DNA of 64,000 bases from Apostichopus japonicus (Eukaryota; Echinodermata; Holothuroidea; Aspidochirotida; Stichopodidae): contig NC_092569.1 in assembly GCF_037975245.1 (NCBI RefSeq), forward strand, positions 17,467,501-17,531,500. The letters run 5' to 3'. The position numbers were made by a program, and so were the translations under genes. Positions 13,960-26,582 of the stretch are shown in pieces. Under the pieces are notes generated by a model that was not told the DNA's origin, did not search any database, and saw nothing but the letters and a program-made list of their open reading frames with translations. Positions within the stretch are counted from its first letter, which is position 1. Each line of letters begins with the position of its first letter.

Positions 13960-16900
13960 TTGAAGAGAAAGCACATTTCCTTAAACGGAAATACTAATAA
14001 ATAATGGAAAACTAATAAAAGGGTTTTTGAAACAGAATATTTTCCACCCTCAAGTAAGATTTTTACCATTGGTATGCTCTGATTGATTTAAGAAGTACTA
14101 TTTGGAGATTAACCATGTGTTCTTGTTCGTTCATATTAAAATAATATGTTTTTGGAAATAGAATATTTTATATAACTTTGAAAGGATAAAACTTTGTCAT
14201 TTTCTGTCTGATTATGAGAAGTAACATTATGAAGATAGACTTTTTTTCACATGAAAATGTTTTTTGGGAGATAAAATATTTTCAAGTATCAATTAATTTT
14301 GAAGTTACATTTTTTTGGCACCTTCACCTCAAGAAAATTTCAGGGAAATAGAATATTTCCAAACATCGCTTAATTTTAAAGGCTGGTAAAATGTTAACCA
14401 TATTTTCTTGCTCGTCCACATTAAAATAAAAATGTTTTTTGGAAATAGAATATTTTGCAACCATCAGGTAACTTTCAAAGATAAAACTGTCATTTTCTGT
14501 CTGATCATAAGAAGTAGCCTTTTGAAGATAGATTTTTTGCTCTTCACATTAAAACAATTTCTTTGGAAATAGAAATTTTCAAGTATCAATTGATTTTGAC
14601 GCTGGTGATATATTTACTACATGTTCTTGTTCATTCACATTAAAACAAACCTGTTTTTTTGACATAGAATACTTTCAACCATCAGGTAACTTCGAAAAGA
14701 TATAATTTTGTCATTTTCTGTCTGATCATGAGAAGTAACATTAGGAAGATAGACTTTTTGTTCATTCATAGTAAAAGAAGCTTTTTGGAAATAGAATATT
14801 TTCAACCATCAAGTCATTTTGAAGCTGGTGAAATATTTACCATGTTTTTTTGTGTGATCAAATTCAAAAAAAATATTTTCAACCATCAAGTAACTTTCAA
14901 AGATAAAACTCAGTCATTTTCTGTCTGATCATGAGAAGTAACATTTTAAATACAGACTTTTTATTCCTTCACATTCAACAAGCTTTTCGGAAATAGAATA
15001 TTTTCAAGCCTCAAGTAACTTTCAAAGATAAACCTTTGTCATTTTCTGTCTGATCATGAGAAGTAACATTTTTAAGATAGACTATTTGTTTGTTTATATT
15101 AAAACAAGCTTTTTGGAAATAGAATATTTCAACCCTCTAGGTACTTTGAAAAGATAAACTTTGTCATTTTTCTGTCTGATCAAGAGAAGTAACACTTTGA
15201 AGATAGACTTTCTGTTTGTACACATAATATAAGCTTTATGGAAATAGATGAGTTTTCACCAACAACAAACTTTCAAAGATATAAAACTTTGTCATTTTCT
15301 GTCTGATCATGAGAAGTGACATTTTGAATATAGACTTATTTCCTTCACATTAAAACAAGCCCTTTGGAAATAGAATTTTTTTACCAACAAGAAACTTTCA
15401 AAGATAAACTTTGTCATTTTCTGTCTGACCATGAGAAGTGACATTTTGAAGATAGACTTTTTGTTCCTTCACATTTAAACAAGCTTTTTGGAAATAGAAT
15501 ATTTTTTTACCAACAAGAGACTTTCAAAGATAAACTTTGTCATTTTCTGTCTGACCATGAGAAGTGACATTTTGAAGATAGACTTTTTGTTCCTTCACAT
15601 TTAAACAAGCTTTTTGGACATAGAATATTTTTCACCGACAAGAAACTTTCAAAGATATAAAACTTTGTCATTTTCTGTCTGATCATGAGAAGGAACACTT
15701 TGAAAATAGACTTTCTATTTGTTCACATAAATAAGCTTTTTGGACATAGAATATTTTTCACTGACAAGAAATTTTTAAAGATATAAAACTTTGTCATTTT
15801 CTGTCTGATCATGAGAAGGAACACTTTGAAAATAAGACTTTCTATTTGTTCACATAAATAAGCTTTTTGGACATAGAATATTTTTCACTGACAAGAAACT
15901 TTTATAGATATAAAACTTTGTCATTTTCTGTCTGATCATGAGAAGGAACACTTTGAAAATTGACTTTCTATTTGTTCACATAAATAAGCTTTTTGGACAT
16001 AGAATATTTTTCTTTCACCGACAAGAAACTTTTAAAGATATAAAACTTTGTCATTTTTTGTCTGATCATGAGAAGTAACACTTTGAAAATACACTTTTTG
16101 TTGTTCATATTAAAACAAGCTTTTTGGAAATAGAATATTTTCAACCCTCAAGTAACTTTCAAAAAAAAACTTTGTCATTTTCTGTCTGATCATGAGAAGG
16201 AACATTTTTAATATAGAGTTGTTGTTTGTTCACATTAAAAACAAGCTTTTAAGACATAGACATTTTCCAACATCAAGTAACTTTCAAAGATATACTTTGT
16301 CATTTTCTGTCTGACCATGAGAAGTGACATTTTGAAGATAGACTTTTTGTTCCTTCACATTTAAACAAGCTTTTTGGACATAGAATATTTTTCACCGACA
16401 AGAAACTTTCAAAGATATAAAACTTTGTCATTTTCTGTCTGATCATGAGAAGGAACACTTTGAAAATAAGACTTTCTATTTGTTCACATAAATAAGCTTT
16501 TTGGACATAGAATATTTTTCTTTCACCGACAAGAAACTTTTAAAGATATAAAACTTTGTCATTTTTTGTCTGATCATGAGAAGTAACACTTTGAAAATAC
16601 ACTTTTTGTTGTTCATATTAAAACAAGCTTTTTGGAAATAGAATATTTTCAACCCTCAAGTAACTTTCAAAAAAAAACTTTGTCATTTTCTGTCTGATCA
16701 TGAGAAGGAACATTTTTAATATAGAGTTGTTGTTTGTTCACATTAAAAACAAGCTTTTAAGACATAGACATTTTCCAACATCAAGTAACTTTCAAAGATA
16801 TACTTTGTCATTTTCTGAATGATCATGAAAAATAACATTTTGCAGATAGACTTTTAGTTTGTTCACACTAAAAAAAATTGGACATAGAATATTTTCAACC

Positions 16901-18060
16901 ATCAAGAGACTTTGCAAAGACAAAACTTTGTCATTTCTGTCTGATCATGAAAAGTTACATTTGGAAGAAAGACTTTTTGCTCCTTCACAAAAACAAGCTC
17001 TTTGGACATAGAATATTTTTCACCAACAAGAAACTTTCAAAGATATAAAACTTTGTCATTTTCTGTCTGATCATGAGAAGGAACACTTTGAAAATTGACT
17101 TTCTATTTGTTCACATAAATAAGCTTTTTGGACATAGAATATTTTTCACTGACAAGAAACTTTTAAAGATATAAAACTTTGTCATTTTTTGTCTGATCAT
17201 GAGAAGTAACACTTTGAAAATAGACTATTTGTTCGTTCATATTAAAACAAGCTTTTTGGAAATAGAATATTTTCAACCCTCAAGTAACTTTCAAAAAAAA
17301 ACTTTGTCATTTTCTGTCTGATCATGAGAAGGAACATTTTTAATATAGACTTGTTGTTTGTTCATATTAAAAACAAGCTTTTAAGACATAGACATTTTCT
17401 AACATCAAGTAACTTTCAAAGATATACTTTGTCATTTTCTGAATGATCATGAAAAATAACATTTTGCAGATAGACTTTTAGTTTGTTCACACTAAAAAAA
17501 TTTGGACATAGAATATTTTCAACCATCAAGTAACTTTGCAAAGAAAAAACTTTGTCATTTCTGTCTGATCATGAAAAGTTACACATTAAACATAGACTTT
17601 CTTTTTGTTCACATAAAATAACCTTTTTGGAAATAGAATATTTTTCACCGACAACAAACTTTCAAAGATATAAAATTTTGTCATGTTTCGTCTGATCATG
17701 AGAAGTAATATTTTAGAGATAGAACTTTTGTTTGGAAATAGAATATTTTCAAATATCAAATTATTTTGAATAGAGATAATTTGTCCCCTTTCACACTGTT
17801 TTCTGTTTGATCAAAAGAAGTGAAAATTTCAAGTTAGACTTTTTTGGTTCTTTCACATAACTTTTTTTTTGATAAGATGTACATTTTTTTAAATTTGTAA
17901 GGCTATTTTTGCAAGATAACACAAAGGCAATTGACCAGAGAATACTTTGTGAGACAGAATATATCTTGTTCCATGACCATAACACAGTTCATTTGAGAGA
18001 TGTAAATTTTGTTAATCTACCAATAAAGTCAGATTTTTGGAAGATAGAATATTTCTTCTT
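13960..18060. repeat. 4-kb satellite-like array of a roughly 125-bp unit
   Basis: About 25 copies of CTTTGTCATTTTCTGTCTGA|TCATGAGAAG alternate with GCTTTTTGGA(A/C)ATAGAATATTTT. Early copies are more diverged and spaced at 200-290 bp, later copies at 120-130 bp. A higher-order block of about 507 bp is duplicated: 16010-16290 recurs at 16517-16800, and part again at 17160-17450. The bar marks my split of one motif, not a site. Confidence 0.92.
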
Positions 18061-18296
18061 CAAATCAAGATGATACTTTTTGTGGAGATGCTTATCTTTT
18101 ACAATCTGGAAATAATGGTCTCTGGGACTGTGTTTCATCGTCAAAGGCAAGAATCCAACTGACAGACTCTTACAAAGGACAAAGGGTTCCCGACGGACAA
18201 AGACTATTGGTCAACTGCCAAACTACGGCAAACAATTTGTTGACAGCCTTCAACATCGTTATTGGAAGAAAATTATTATGGTTCTACCATACATAA
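18048..18296 (+). pseudogene. Protein-like open segment without a start codon
   Basis: The plus frame is open for 82 codons, from just after the last satellite unit to TAA at 18294. The text looks protein-like (FCGDAYLLQSGNNGLWDCVS, DSYKGQRVPDGQRLLVNCQ) and GC is higher than around it. No ATG, no clear splice sites, family not recognised. It may be a gene fragment or an old mobile-element piece. Confidence 0.25.
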
Positions 18297-18299
18297 TTC

Positions 18300-20869
18300 T
18301 GACCAAGACAATGAAATGATTAAAACATCAGAAACAAAGGTGCAAAATTTATTGTTGAAATACTGATAATAAATGTATTTCTAATCATTCAAAATGCTCC
18401 AAATCTGCTTTTTTTTCCTTCAAAATCTGGGATGCATGTAATGACTTACACGGAACTTAATCATCTCAAATCAAACACAACTAGATTGAATATTTCTTGT
18501 TTCTATCTATTTCACCAGTAACAAAATTTAAACAAAATAATAATCATGAAAAAATATTGTTTCTTTGCAAGATGCCCTGTGTTAGAAGGCCCTTTTTTTT
18601 TGGTTACTTTCTTCAACAAATAAAGTGGTAAGTTCACAACCTTTAATTCCATGATACATTGGTATCATTCCAATTGTCAATAGCTCAATATTATAATGGG
18701 ACAATGTCAATAAACTTAGGGACATTGATACTGTACACAATCTTTTTGGAGAGGTGTCTCATGCTTTATATCTAGCAAGGCAACAAAACTACAAATACTG
18801 CAGGATCTAAATGATTTTCCTGATGACGTGCATTTCTGAAAAAATGTCCTATCAGGATATTAAATATAAATGATACAAGGCATGAGAAATGTTCATCTTG
18901 GGATTTTTATTTTTCTGTGATGTATAGATAAACTAAGCACATTAAATTGTAAATGTGACAGCTGCAGAAATGGCAAACGTACATGAACCGTATCCACATG
19001 TATCCATGTCAATAAAGGTGACCACGAATGCTAAGGTTTCATGAAGAGTGGGTGTGCAGGGGAGACATGGGGGAGACACAGGGGAATATGCCGGGGGTTG
19101 GGATATTCCTTTCAACAATTTACGCAATTTCTTCAGATTCTCATTACGTTTGAATTTCAAAGAGAACACAGAGGTCAGCAGCTTGATTTAGGGGACTCTT
19201 TCAATAGTATTGTCGATGTATTTTTATTGATTTTTTTTCATATAATAGGTTGTCCAATTTTACAAACCATTTAAAAACTTTCATGGAGACTAGAAGGAAC
19301 AGAAATGGCAAAATTACCCCATCTTTGAAATGAACTAGCCTATGGGCCCTTCATCCTTTCCATTGTTCCCAGTCTGCATACTGTACCAGCCTAGTTTGAG
19401 TTTGAAACTGTGCCAAAGCTTTCCATTCTCAGATTCTTTGTTTGACGTCAAAAGCAGACAGAATTCTTTGTCTGATGAAATTTATGTTGCATCATTTCAA
19501 GAAACACAGTATTTCAATTGAGAGCTTTTTCCAATTTCCAGACTCAAAAAATGCAGCAAAAATGGGAAATTTGATCAATTGAAAGGTGAACAATTGACAA
19601 AAATAAGTCACTAAATAGGGCTAATGGGAGGGATAGTGTTGGATGGTGGGCCAAGGATATTAGGAGGGGGGGAGGGAACATTACAGAAATAGTTTTTAAA
19701 ATGTAATGAAGTGATTTTATAGTCTACAATGATTGCCTATCTCAATTATTAACATGACTGTGTACAAACTACTCAATGGAATATATGCAGTTTTGACAGC
19801 TCTCAAAAATTTCAACTGTACAAAAACATTTCATCTTTGTTTGACAGAAAAAAGAAAAAGAAATTGTGGAAATATTAACACGCTTTCTAGACAAAGAAAC
19901 AATTAGCTGTTGGTAAACAATGATCTGAGCAGATCTTTTGTAATGTTGGCAACAATCCATTATTTAGTTTATGAACAACAGACAAATGCCATTGGAATAT
20001 CCTGGCATTTTTCCTTTGTGTTTGTACGTCACTGGAATATCATTCATAAGGAAGCCTTCAGATGACATGATTTGCACGTAGCCAATAATTTAAAAGAGAC
20101 CAAAAGAGAATAAAGACAAACCCAAAATTCTAAATTAGACGCTAGAAATACAGGAATCATAGAACAAAGGAAAGTGAATGAGATGAAGTTTGGAGTGAAT
20201 AAGATGGAAATAACAGTAAGTTTAACTTGTAAAAACAAGTCTTTGTTCTGTTCAATTTGGTTTCTTAAGTAATACAGATGGACCATTTCCACCATTCAGT
20301 TTATTATTGATGGAGTTTTAAATCGAGTTGAGGATAAGGAAATATCATGTGTAATAATTTCAGATTGTAAATGTAACTTATCATGCACATAACAAACCGC
20401 TGCTTTCCAAACCAGCTTCAAACTGAGTACATCAGTTTACCAGTGATGAAGGTCAAATAGCAAAAACTAGATGACATAGTTTATATGGTCAAAGGTCATG
20501 ATCTACAGAAAAAGGTTTGCTGTGGAAATAAGGTTAGGCAAAACCACACAACCTTCACCTAGAGAAGTTTTTTGAGTTGAGTATGGTGTATCTTGCCAAT
20601 GCTATTCTCTCCTAAAAGTCCACTTCAAGGTAGGTAAGACTAGCCTTCATCAGTCAACTTTCGTAATACAAAATTATGAAAAATGTTGAACAAATTTCAC
20701 ATTTCAATGTGGTTAAAACATTACATGCGATATTAGATTGAAACTAACAGCAACAGGCTGTGCAATGTGGGCAACTTGCTGTACAAGTGCAAAGATGCAT
20801 AGAGGTTTTTGGACACAGAACCTGGTAAAGAGTGGACTAGGGTATTTAGCATAAAACCCACTTCATGGC
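18300..20869. other. Non-coding sequence, presumably ARFGEF intron 21
   Basis: I looked here for the next ARFGEF exon (expected to start VDFVRWLC on the minus strand) and did not find it. Confidence 0.5.
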
Positions 20870-21160
20870 AAATTTTTAAAGATTTTTTTCTGGTTGTCCC
20901 TGGTCCAACAGTAAACTTACAAAGTAGCAAAAGAACAACGACCAATATGCACATTGTAGCAAAAATGTATAGGTTTGGTGGATAGACCAATAATGGTACT
21001 GTATGGTTGATACCAGTTTATCATTTTACCTCTTTGGAGGTATTTAGTTTCGATGCAATCTGAATTGGCTGCAAACTACTAGTTGTGAAACTGGTAACCT
21101 TCAAAACTGAGGTTGGTTGTCCAAACACAAATTTGGTCGTCTCAGACAATTTGATTGACT
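20870..21160. repeat. Dispersed repeat family R, copy 1
   Basis: It shares GGTTGTCC, a TTTTACCTCTTTGGAGGTAT-like block, CTACTAGTTGT and a GGTCGTCTCAGACAA-like end with copies at 35235-35615 and 38960-39320. Copies are about 70 percent alike by eye. No coding frame. Confidence 0.6.
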
Positions 21161-21332
21161 AACTGCAGGATAAAAAATGCAAATCACTGTGCCCAAACAA
21201 ATAGTATGCCTACCCACCCCATACCCCAACCCCCCCCCCCCAACAACGACTACAAATATTGAAAAAGAATGACGTTAAGGTGGTGAATACTAAGAGAACT
21301 AAAGTAAGAATTGGGAATATTCATGTCCTTAC

Positions 21333-21467
21333 CAATAGCATCACCGTCCATTAAGGCAGATCCAGTAAAGATTTGGTCTACTGCCACCACTATACTCTGA
21401 TCAGCTGCCTCTAGGAATGCACCTTGTAATAAAAACATTTTCTTTTGATCCATCGAGGCAAGGCGAA
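21333..21467 (-). CDS. ARFGEF: ARFGEF exon 21 (last exon recognised in window)
   Basis: Acceptor GTCTTTAG|TTCGCC, donor CTATTG|GTAAGG. It encodes RLASMDQKKMFLLQGAFLEA followed by DQSIVVAVDQIFTGSALMDG, matching [21 protein letters not shown] of BIG2. It ends in phase 1 exactly where human BIG2 continues into VDFVRWLC. No such continuation was found at lower coordinates. Confidence 0.95.
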
Positions 21468-22052
21468 CTAAAGACAAATGTGAAAAAAATAAGTTAAAGG
21501 GATAATCACGAGATGAGAAGAGACAAATACTGACAGAAATCATCAGGGCACTCTGGTCACCTCAAAATATCATCTATCTCATTTCTTGCAGGAATCCTTA
21601 AGTATACAATGTGTAGGGGAGAACCAAGACTACATCAGACCATAGATCCAAAGCCAACACTTTGAAGACCGAAAAACTACCATTTTAACCTTCCACACCA
21701 CAGGAACAGACCTGGTGATACAAGGCTTTGAACTTTCCAAAAATCGCCCTTACACAATCTGCCTCCAATGTGAATGATCAGATCCATACGAACTCATGAT
21801 CAGAACATCAAAGAACGTAATTGCCGAAAACCCCCTCCTTCCTACATGCCACCCTTTCCCCACCTTCTCGTTTTCTCATATCATGTCCATCCAAACGACC
21901 ATGTTCTTCCTTCCTAACCCCCCCCCCCCCCACTACCATTTCCCCATTCACCTCCATAGTAAGATCCCACTGTCACAACATTCTGCAGACTTCACCTCTA
22001 CAGCTCTCTAGTCCTGAGTGATCACTTTCACTGATCATATCTGGAGTTTGGA

Positions 22053-22112
22053 GATGGGTAAGGGGTGGGTGAGTGGGCAGGGGGTGGGTGAGTGGGCATG
22101 GGGTGGGTGAGT
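22053..22112. repeat. Short GT-rich minisatellite
   Basis: About 3.5 copies of GGGTGGGTGAGTGGGCA in ARFGEF intron 20, between exons 20 and 21. Confidence 0.8.
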
Positions 22113-22337
22113 GGGTCAGAGAACAATTTCAATATCAAACGGCAAAAACCCCTTTGCAAATTCTAGGTTTTACTTCACCCATACAAGTCAGAACTAACAT
22201 TTTAGTTGTTTCTGGAGCTTTTCCAAATTTCCCCAAAGTCGAGAGGCGTAACTGTTCCATTCAATTTTTTTTTCCACCTTATATCTCTTAAAGAGGTACT
22301 TGCCAAATGTGCCCTTATAAATTCTCAACAAAATTAC

Positions 22338-22497
22338 CATCATTTGATTCAAAGAGGTCATTATGGTGACCCCCTTGGTGGTGTACACCTTGATGTGAGG
22401 AGCGAGGGCTGGCAGACTGTGTAGAGACGATATGTTTCCCTCGTACTCCTGTACCGATAAGTTGTGCGAGTTCAAGTTGTGAGATGCACTTTAAGAT
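22338..22497 (-). CDS. ARFGEF: ARFGEF exon 20 (HDS1 end, His/Ser-rich linker)
   Basis: Acceptor TTCTCAG|ATCTTA, donor GATG|GTAATT. It begins ILKCISQLELAQLIGTGV, nearly invariant, then runs into a His/Ser-rich stretch unlike the vertebrate linker. The donor was chosen because phase 1 fits exon 21; a weaker GTGTAC site inside the linker is possible, so the end is less certain than the start. Confidence 0.88.
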
Positions 22498-22940
22498 CTG
22501 AGAACAAAAACAGAATATACCCCACATTAATCAGCAAGGTTTTGTTGAAGTTTTTTCACATAAATGTAAATGGGAGGGTAACAGGTGGTTCAAATCCTCT
22601 ACAATGGCAGTTTTACTTAATGCAGATGCAGATGTTGACTTGAAAATTAGTTTCAATCTTAAGTATTGCAATCTGCGCAAATACCAAAACCACAAAGAAC
22701 ACAGATGACAGTGGGATTACTAAGAGAAATGAAATGAAACAGACAGCCCTTCTGTCACAATAACGTGTCTGACCATTGGCAAGAAGTCAAAGAGAAAGAA
22801 GAAAGCTGCAGTCGCATGATTTCGCATCCATAGACTGTCGAGTTGTAACAGCATTATACCAGCATTACAACCCTGAAATGAAGCTATATATATAATTGAA
22901 AATCGTAATGTGTTGGAAAATCAAACGCAGTGATAAAACT

Positions 22941-23018
22941 TCCAGCCTCCACCGGGATCCGAACACGGGGCCTCCGGCTCTGTACGCGGACACCCTGACC
23001 ACTAGGCTATGGACGCTG
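22941..23018 (-). mobile_element. tRNA-like SINE head
   Basis: The minus strand reads GCGTCCATAGCCTAGTGGTC, later CCCGTGTTCGGATCCCGGTG. Acceptor arms GCGTCCA/TGGAGGC pair at six of seven positions. The anticodon arm is poor (four pairs, ten-base loop), so it is not a working tRNA. The following 80 bp may be its tail. Confidence 0.7.
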
Positions 23019-23178
23019 ATTGAATCTTGAGAGTTTCAAAATCGGTAAAGAAGTCGTAACTGCAACATAGGCATTTGTCACCTGTATCGAATAATGCTAG
23101 TTACTGATAATGCTAGTTACTGCTACACTGTTTTGGTGACATATTTTATATATACTGTATGTGCATCATGAAGCCTAC

Positions 23179-23466
23179 CTCTAGCCATGACTGTCCCAAG
23201 TAGTTCCCATCGGTCTTAGCTACCATGATGAGAGTCTTGATGGTCTCAATGTTCTTGGTTTTCAGTTCCGTGATTAACGACTTGGTAGTGAGGAGTGTAA
23301 ATCGAGAGAGAGCCTGGACGTAGGCGTCTCTCTCTGTGTGCATGAAGAAGATGCAGGCGATTCTGATTGCACAGCGGATTCCCTCCAGGCAGAGACATGC
23401 TATATCCGCATCATCACAGTCTTGTAAACCCACACTGAAAGCAGCTAGGAACGGTGTCCATGCCAC
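23179..23466 (-). CDS. ARFGEF: ARFGEF exon 19 (HDS1)
   Basis: Acceptor TTCCATAG|GTGGCA, donor TAGAG|GTAGGC. The 96 codons include [37 protein letters not shown] and [11 protein letters not shown]. This is one of the best-conserved exons and is closest to BIG1. Phase 0 at both ends. Confidence 0.96.
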
Positions 23467-23532
23467 CTATGGAAATAGTAACAAGACATTGGGAGGGAGA
23501 AAAATTAGATTCTGCAATAATGATCATAATAA

Positions 23533-23873
23533 TAATAGTTGCTTTTTATATAGCGCTTTATACCAGCGATAGGTCTCAAATCACTTTACAGACGTTATAT
23601 TTCCCATTGGTCAATGATAACCTGTCCCAGAGACAATCCCTCCAGTCGGCTGCAGTTACATATATACACTATGCCCAATGACAAGTTACCTCACAGGTGC
23701 CCATTTACATGTAATCCCTAGGTGGAGAGAGGCAAGTGAGATAAAGCATCTTGCCCAAGGACACAACGTCATGAACTAGGCAGGAATCGAACCAGCAATC
23801 CTTGGATCACAAGTCTGACGCCTTAGGCAATTGGCCCCTACGCTCTCCAATAGTTGCTACATCATGAAGTGGC
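23533..23873 (-). mobile_element. tRNA-derived SINE, family 2, copy a (ARFGEF intron 18)
   Basis: Minus strand: a degraded tRNA head, TTGTGTCCTTGGGCAAGATG, ACCTGTGAGGTAACTTGTCA, TGTCTCTGGGACAGG and the tail AGCGCTATATAAAAAG. The tail resembles the GCGCTATATAAA ends of L2-type LINEs and their partner SINEs. It ends about 67 bp upstream of exon 19. Confidence 0.88.
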
Positions 23874-24211
23874 TCGATACAGGGAGCAACGACTGACAAT
23901 AATATAATAAATATGACAATATTATACCTTAAAATGACTGTGCAATATTCAAACACAATTGATACAGCATATTATTCTTTGAGCCCTGCTTTTCTGGTCG
24001 ATAGCAGAAAAATGTTTTCCAGTACATTACCTTTCCTTAAACCCTTTCCTAAGTCATGAAGGCCATTTGACTTACAAATTCACTGCAAAATATAGGTATC
24101 TGAACCAAATATGCAAATGAAGTATTTGATAGAAGACAACCCTTCAACAAAGTTTGTTCTCCTGTTCAAAATTCATCGGGAATTACTAAGTTGCACACCA
24201 GTTCACAGAGA

Positions 24212-24512
24212 GCGTGGTGGCCAAATGGCTAAGGTGTCGGACTCGTCATCCAAGGATTGCTGGTTCGATTCATGCCTAGTTCATTATGTTGTGTCCTTGG
24301 GCAAGATTCATTTTCTCACTTGCCTCTCTCCACCCAGGGTTTAAATGGGTACCTGTGAGGTAACTTGTCATTGGGCGCAGTATATAACTGCGGCCGACTG
24401 GATGGATTGTCTCTGGGACAGGTTATCTTTGACCAGGGGTAATATAACGTCTGTAAAGCGCTTTGAGACCTATCGCTGGTGTAAAGCGCTATATAAAAAT
24501 TAAAAAAATAAA
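24212..24512 (+). mobile_element. tRNA-derived SINE, family 2, copy b
   Basis: The head AGCGTGGTGGCCAAATGGCT with B box GCTGGTTCGATTC is followed by the same body and tail as copy a, ending AAAGCGCTATATAAAAAT. It sits 340 bp from copy a in the opposite orientation, so the transcript could form a long hairpin. Confidence 0.9.
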
Positions 24513-24949
24513 GTATTATTACGTCCTACACTCCTAACCGTAAACTTAAACCTCGGTCAGAGAAGTTGCCTGAACTGATCATGCCTGGTATGATTCTGTG
24601 TGCTACAGTTAATACAGGTTATATTTCTAGGTATCACATTGTTTTTATTGCTGCATAGTTGAGTATCCTATCCTACCAAGAAATTTGAATCGGTGAAAAA
24701 TCACAAGAGTGCTAATTGAGAAATCATGACTTTGTCTCTATGCACTACACAACATAGTTAACCTTCTCTGATAAAATAGTAACTTATTATTTTAACTCTA
24801 CAGCCTTGCAGTGTGACAGAGTTTAGTTTCAGCAGAAAGTGATTTTTCTTGGACTCAATTTACATCAATTCAGAGGAATATTTTGTACAAGAACCTTGAT
24901 ATCAATGGAAAGGATATGAATTGTTGATTTCATATCTGATTAGGCTAAT

Positions 24950-25700
24950 TATGTATGCAAATATGCAAATTATGTCCCTAAATAGCTTATTATGGAATAC
25001 ATACAGTACTACCAAATTACCCATAGTAATGAACTTTTTGTTTTTGAGGAATTTATGTTAAAATAGTATTATCTCAAATAGTTTCAATCATTTGAGGCTA
25101 AAATTGTGGGAATTGGTTTAAAAAGGATCGAGATATATGGATTACCATAAGAACATGTTTGCAATTGAGGTCCCCAAATAGCTTATTTTGGAATACATAC
25201 TACCAATAGTAATAAAAAAATTGTTTTTGGTGTATTTCATATTAAAATAGTATTATCTCAAAATATTTTCTATCATTTGAGGCTACAATTATGGAAATTG
25301 GTTGGCAAATGACCAAGACATAAGGATTTTCATAAGGACATGTATGCAAATTAGGTCCCTAAATAGTCTATTTTGGAATACATACTACCAAAAGTAATAA
25401 AAAATTTGTTTTTGGTGTATTTCATATTAAAATAGTATTATCTAAAATATTTTCTATCATTTGAAGCTACAATTATGGAAATTGGTTGGCAAATGACCGA
25501 GACAAAAGGATTTTCATAAGGACATGTATGCAAATTAGGTCCCTAAATAGCTTATTTTGGAATACATACTACCATTAATAATAAACACTTGGTTTTTGGT
25601 GTATTTTATGTTAAAATATTATTATCTAAAACATTTCCTATCATTTGAGGCTGAAATTGTGGAAATTGGTTGAAAAGTGACCGAGCTATACGGATTGGCA
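24950..25700. repeat. Tandem array of a roughly 188-bp unit, four copies (ARFGEF intron 18)
   Basis: The landmark GGAATACATACTACCAATAG with TTTTTGGTGTATTTCATATT recurs near 24990, 25190, 25375 and 25560. The first copy is the most diverged. No coding signal. Confidence 0.88.
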
Positions 25701-26390
25701 TAAGAACTGGGGGCGTGCCCTCTACTCCAGGCTATACAATACATAAACAATACACGTTTATACACGTATACACGCACACCATACCAATTTTACATATATT
25801 TCTTACAACGAATTGGTGGGGCTATGCCGATATTCATTGCTTTTCTTTTGTAAGGATGCCTGTACAGAACATAGTATTTATTAAATTTTTGAAAAAGGGT
25901 GAAGGGTGCACAAGATATGGCTTTTTGAAACAATGAAGAGTTTTCAACTTTTTTCTTGCGGTTTTTGTACCGGTTTTTGGCAATATTCTGATGATAATTC
26001 AAATGTCCAATTCTCTATAGCCATTATCTTTTCAGGGTAGTTGTTTTCTATTGTGTTGGGCTTGTTCTAGAAAATTTATGAAGGTGCTGGCCTGTTTTTA
26101 AGTGGAGGATAGTTTTTTGGGGGGGAGGAAAAAAGGTCAATATGTAGAATTTTCACACTTTTTGAATCAAAACAAAATTTGAACACAAATTTTGGAAATA
26201 AACATCAATAACACCACCCTTAAAAAAAAGGTATTTTTGAATAGATCTGTACTTCAGCTTTATTCTAACACTCAAACCAAGTCAATAGAAGAAGGGTTGC
26301 CGGGAAGATACAAATACTTCAATGTATTAGGTTTTTTGGGGGACAATCTGTCCAGAAAAGGGTTAAAGAGAGTCTCTATAGTAGGTTTAC

Positions 26391-26542
26391 CTTGAACATT
26401 GGCCTGACATGTTCATGATGTGTCGCGCTGGTGAAGTTGCTCAGTACGTGACTGACGCTCATCATGAGGCTCTTGGCAGTGGTAGCTATGGACTCCATCT
26501 CCATGTTGTACAGCAATTTCCTCTGTTTTTCACTTGTAACAC
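26391..26542 (-). CDS. ARFGEF: ARFGEF exon 18 (HDS1 start)
   Basis: Acceptor CAACCAG|GTGTTA, donor TTCAAG|GTAAAC. It encodes [17 protein letters not shown], later [15 protein letters not shown]. It matches VASEKQRRLLYNLEMEQ and TSATHLDHVRPMFK of human BIG2. Phase 1 in, phase 0 out. Confidence 0.95.
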
Positions 26543-26582
26543 CTGGTTGGGTTAGAGAATGACAAGTTACGATTACAACTAG

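Noticed and set aside
22941-23018. Possible functional tRNA gene
   Set aside because: The anticodon arm does not form a five-pair stem with a seven-base loop and the T stem has a mismatch; better explained as a SINE head.
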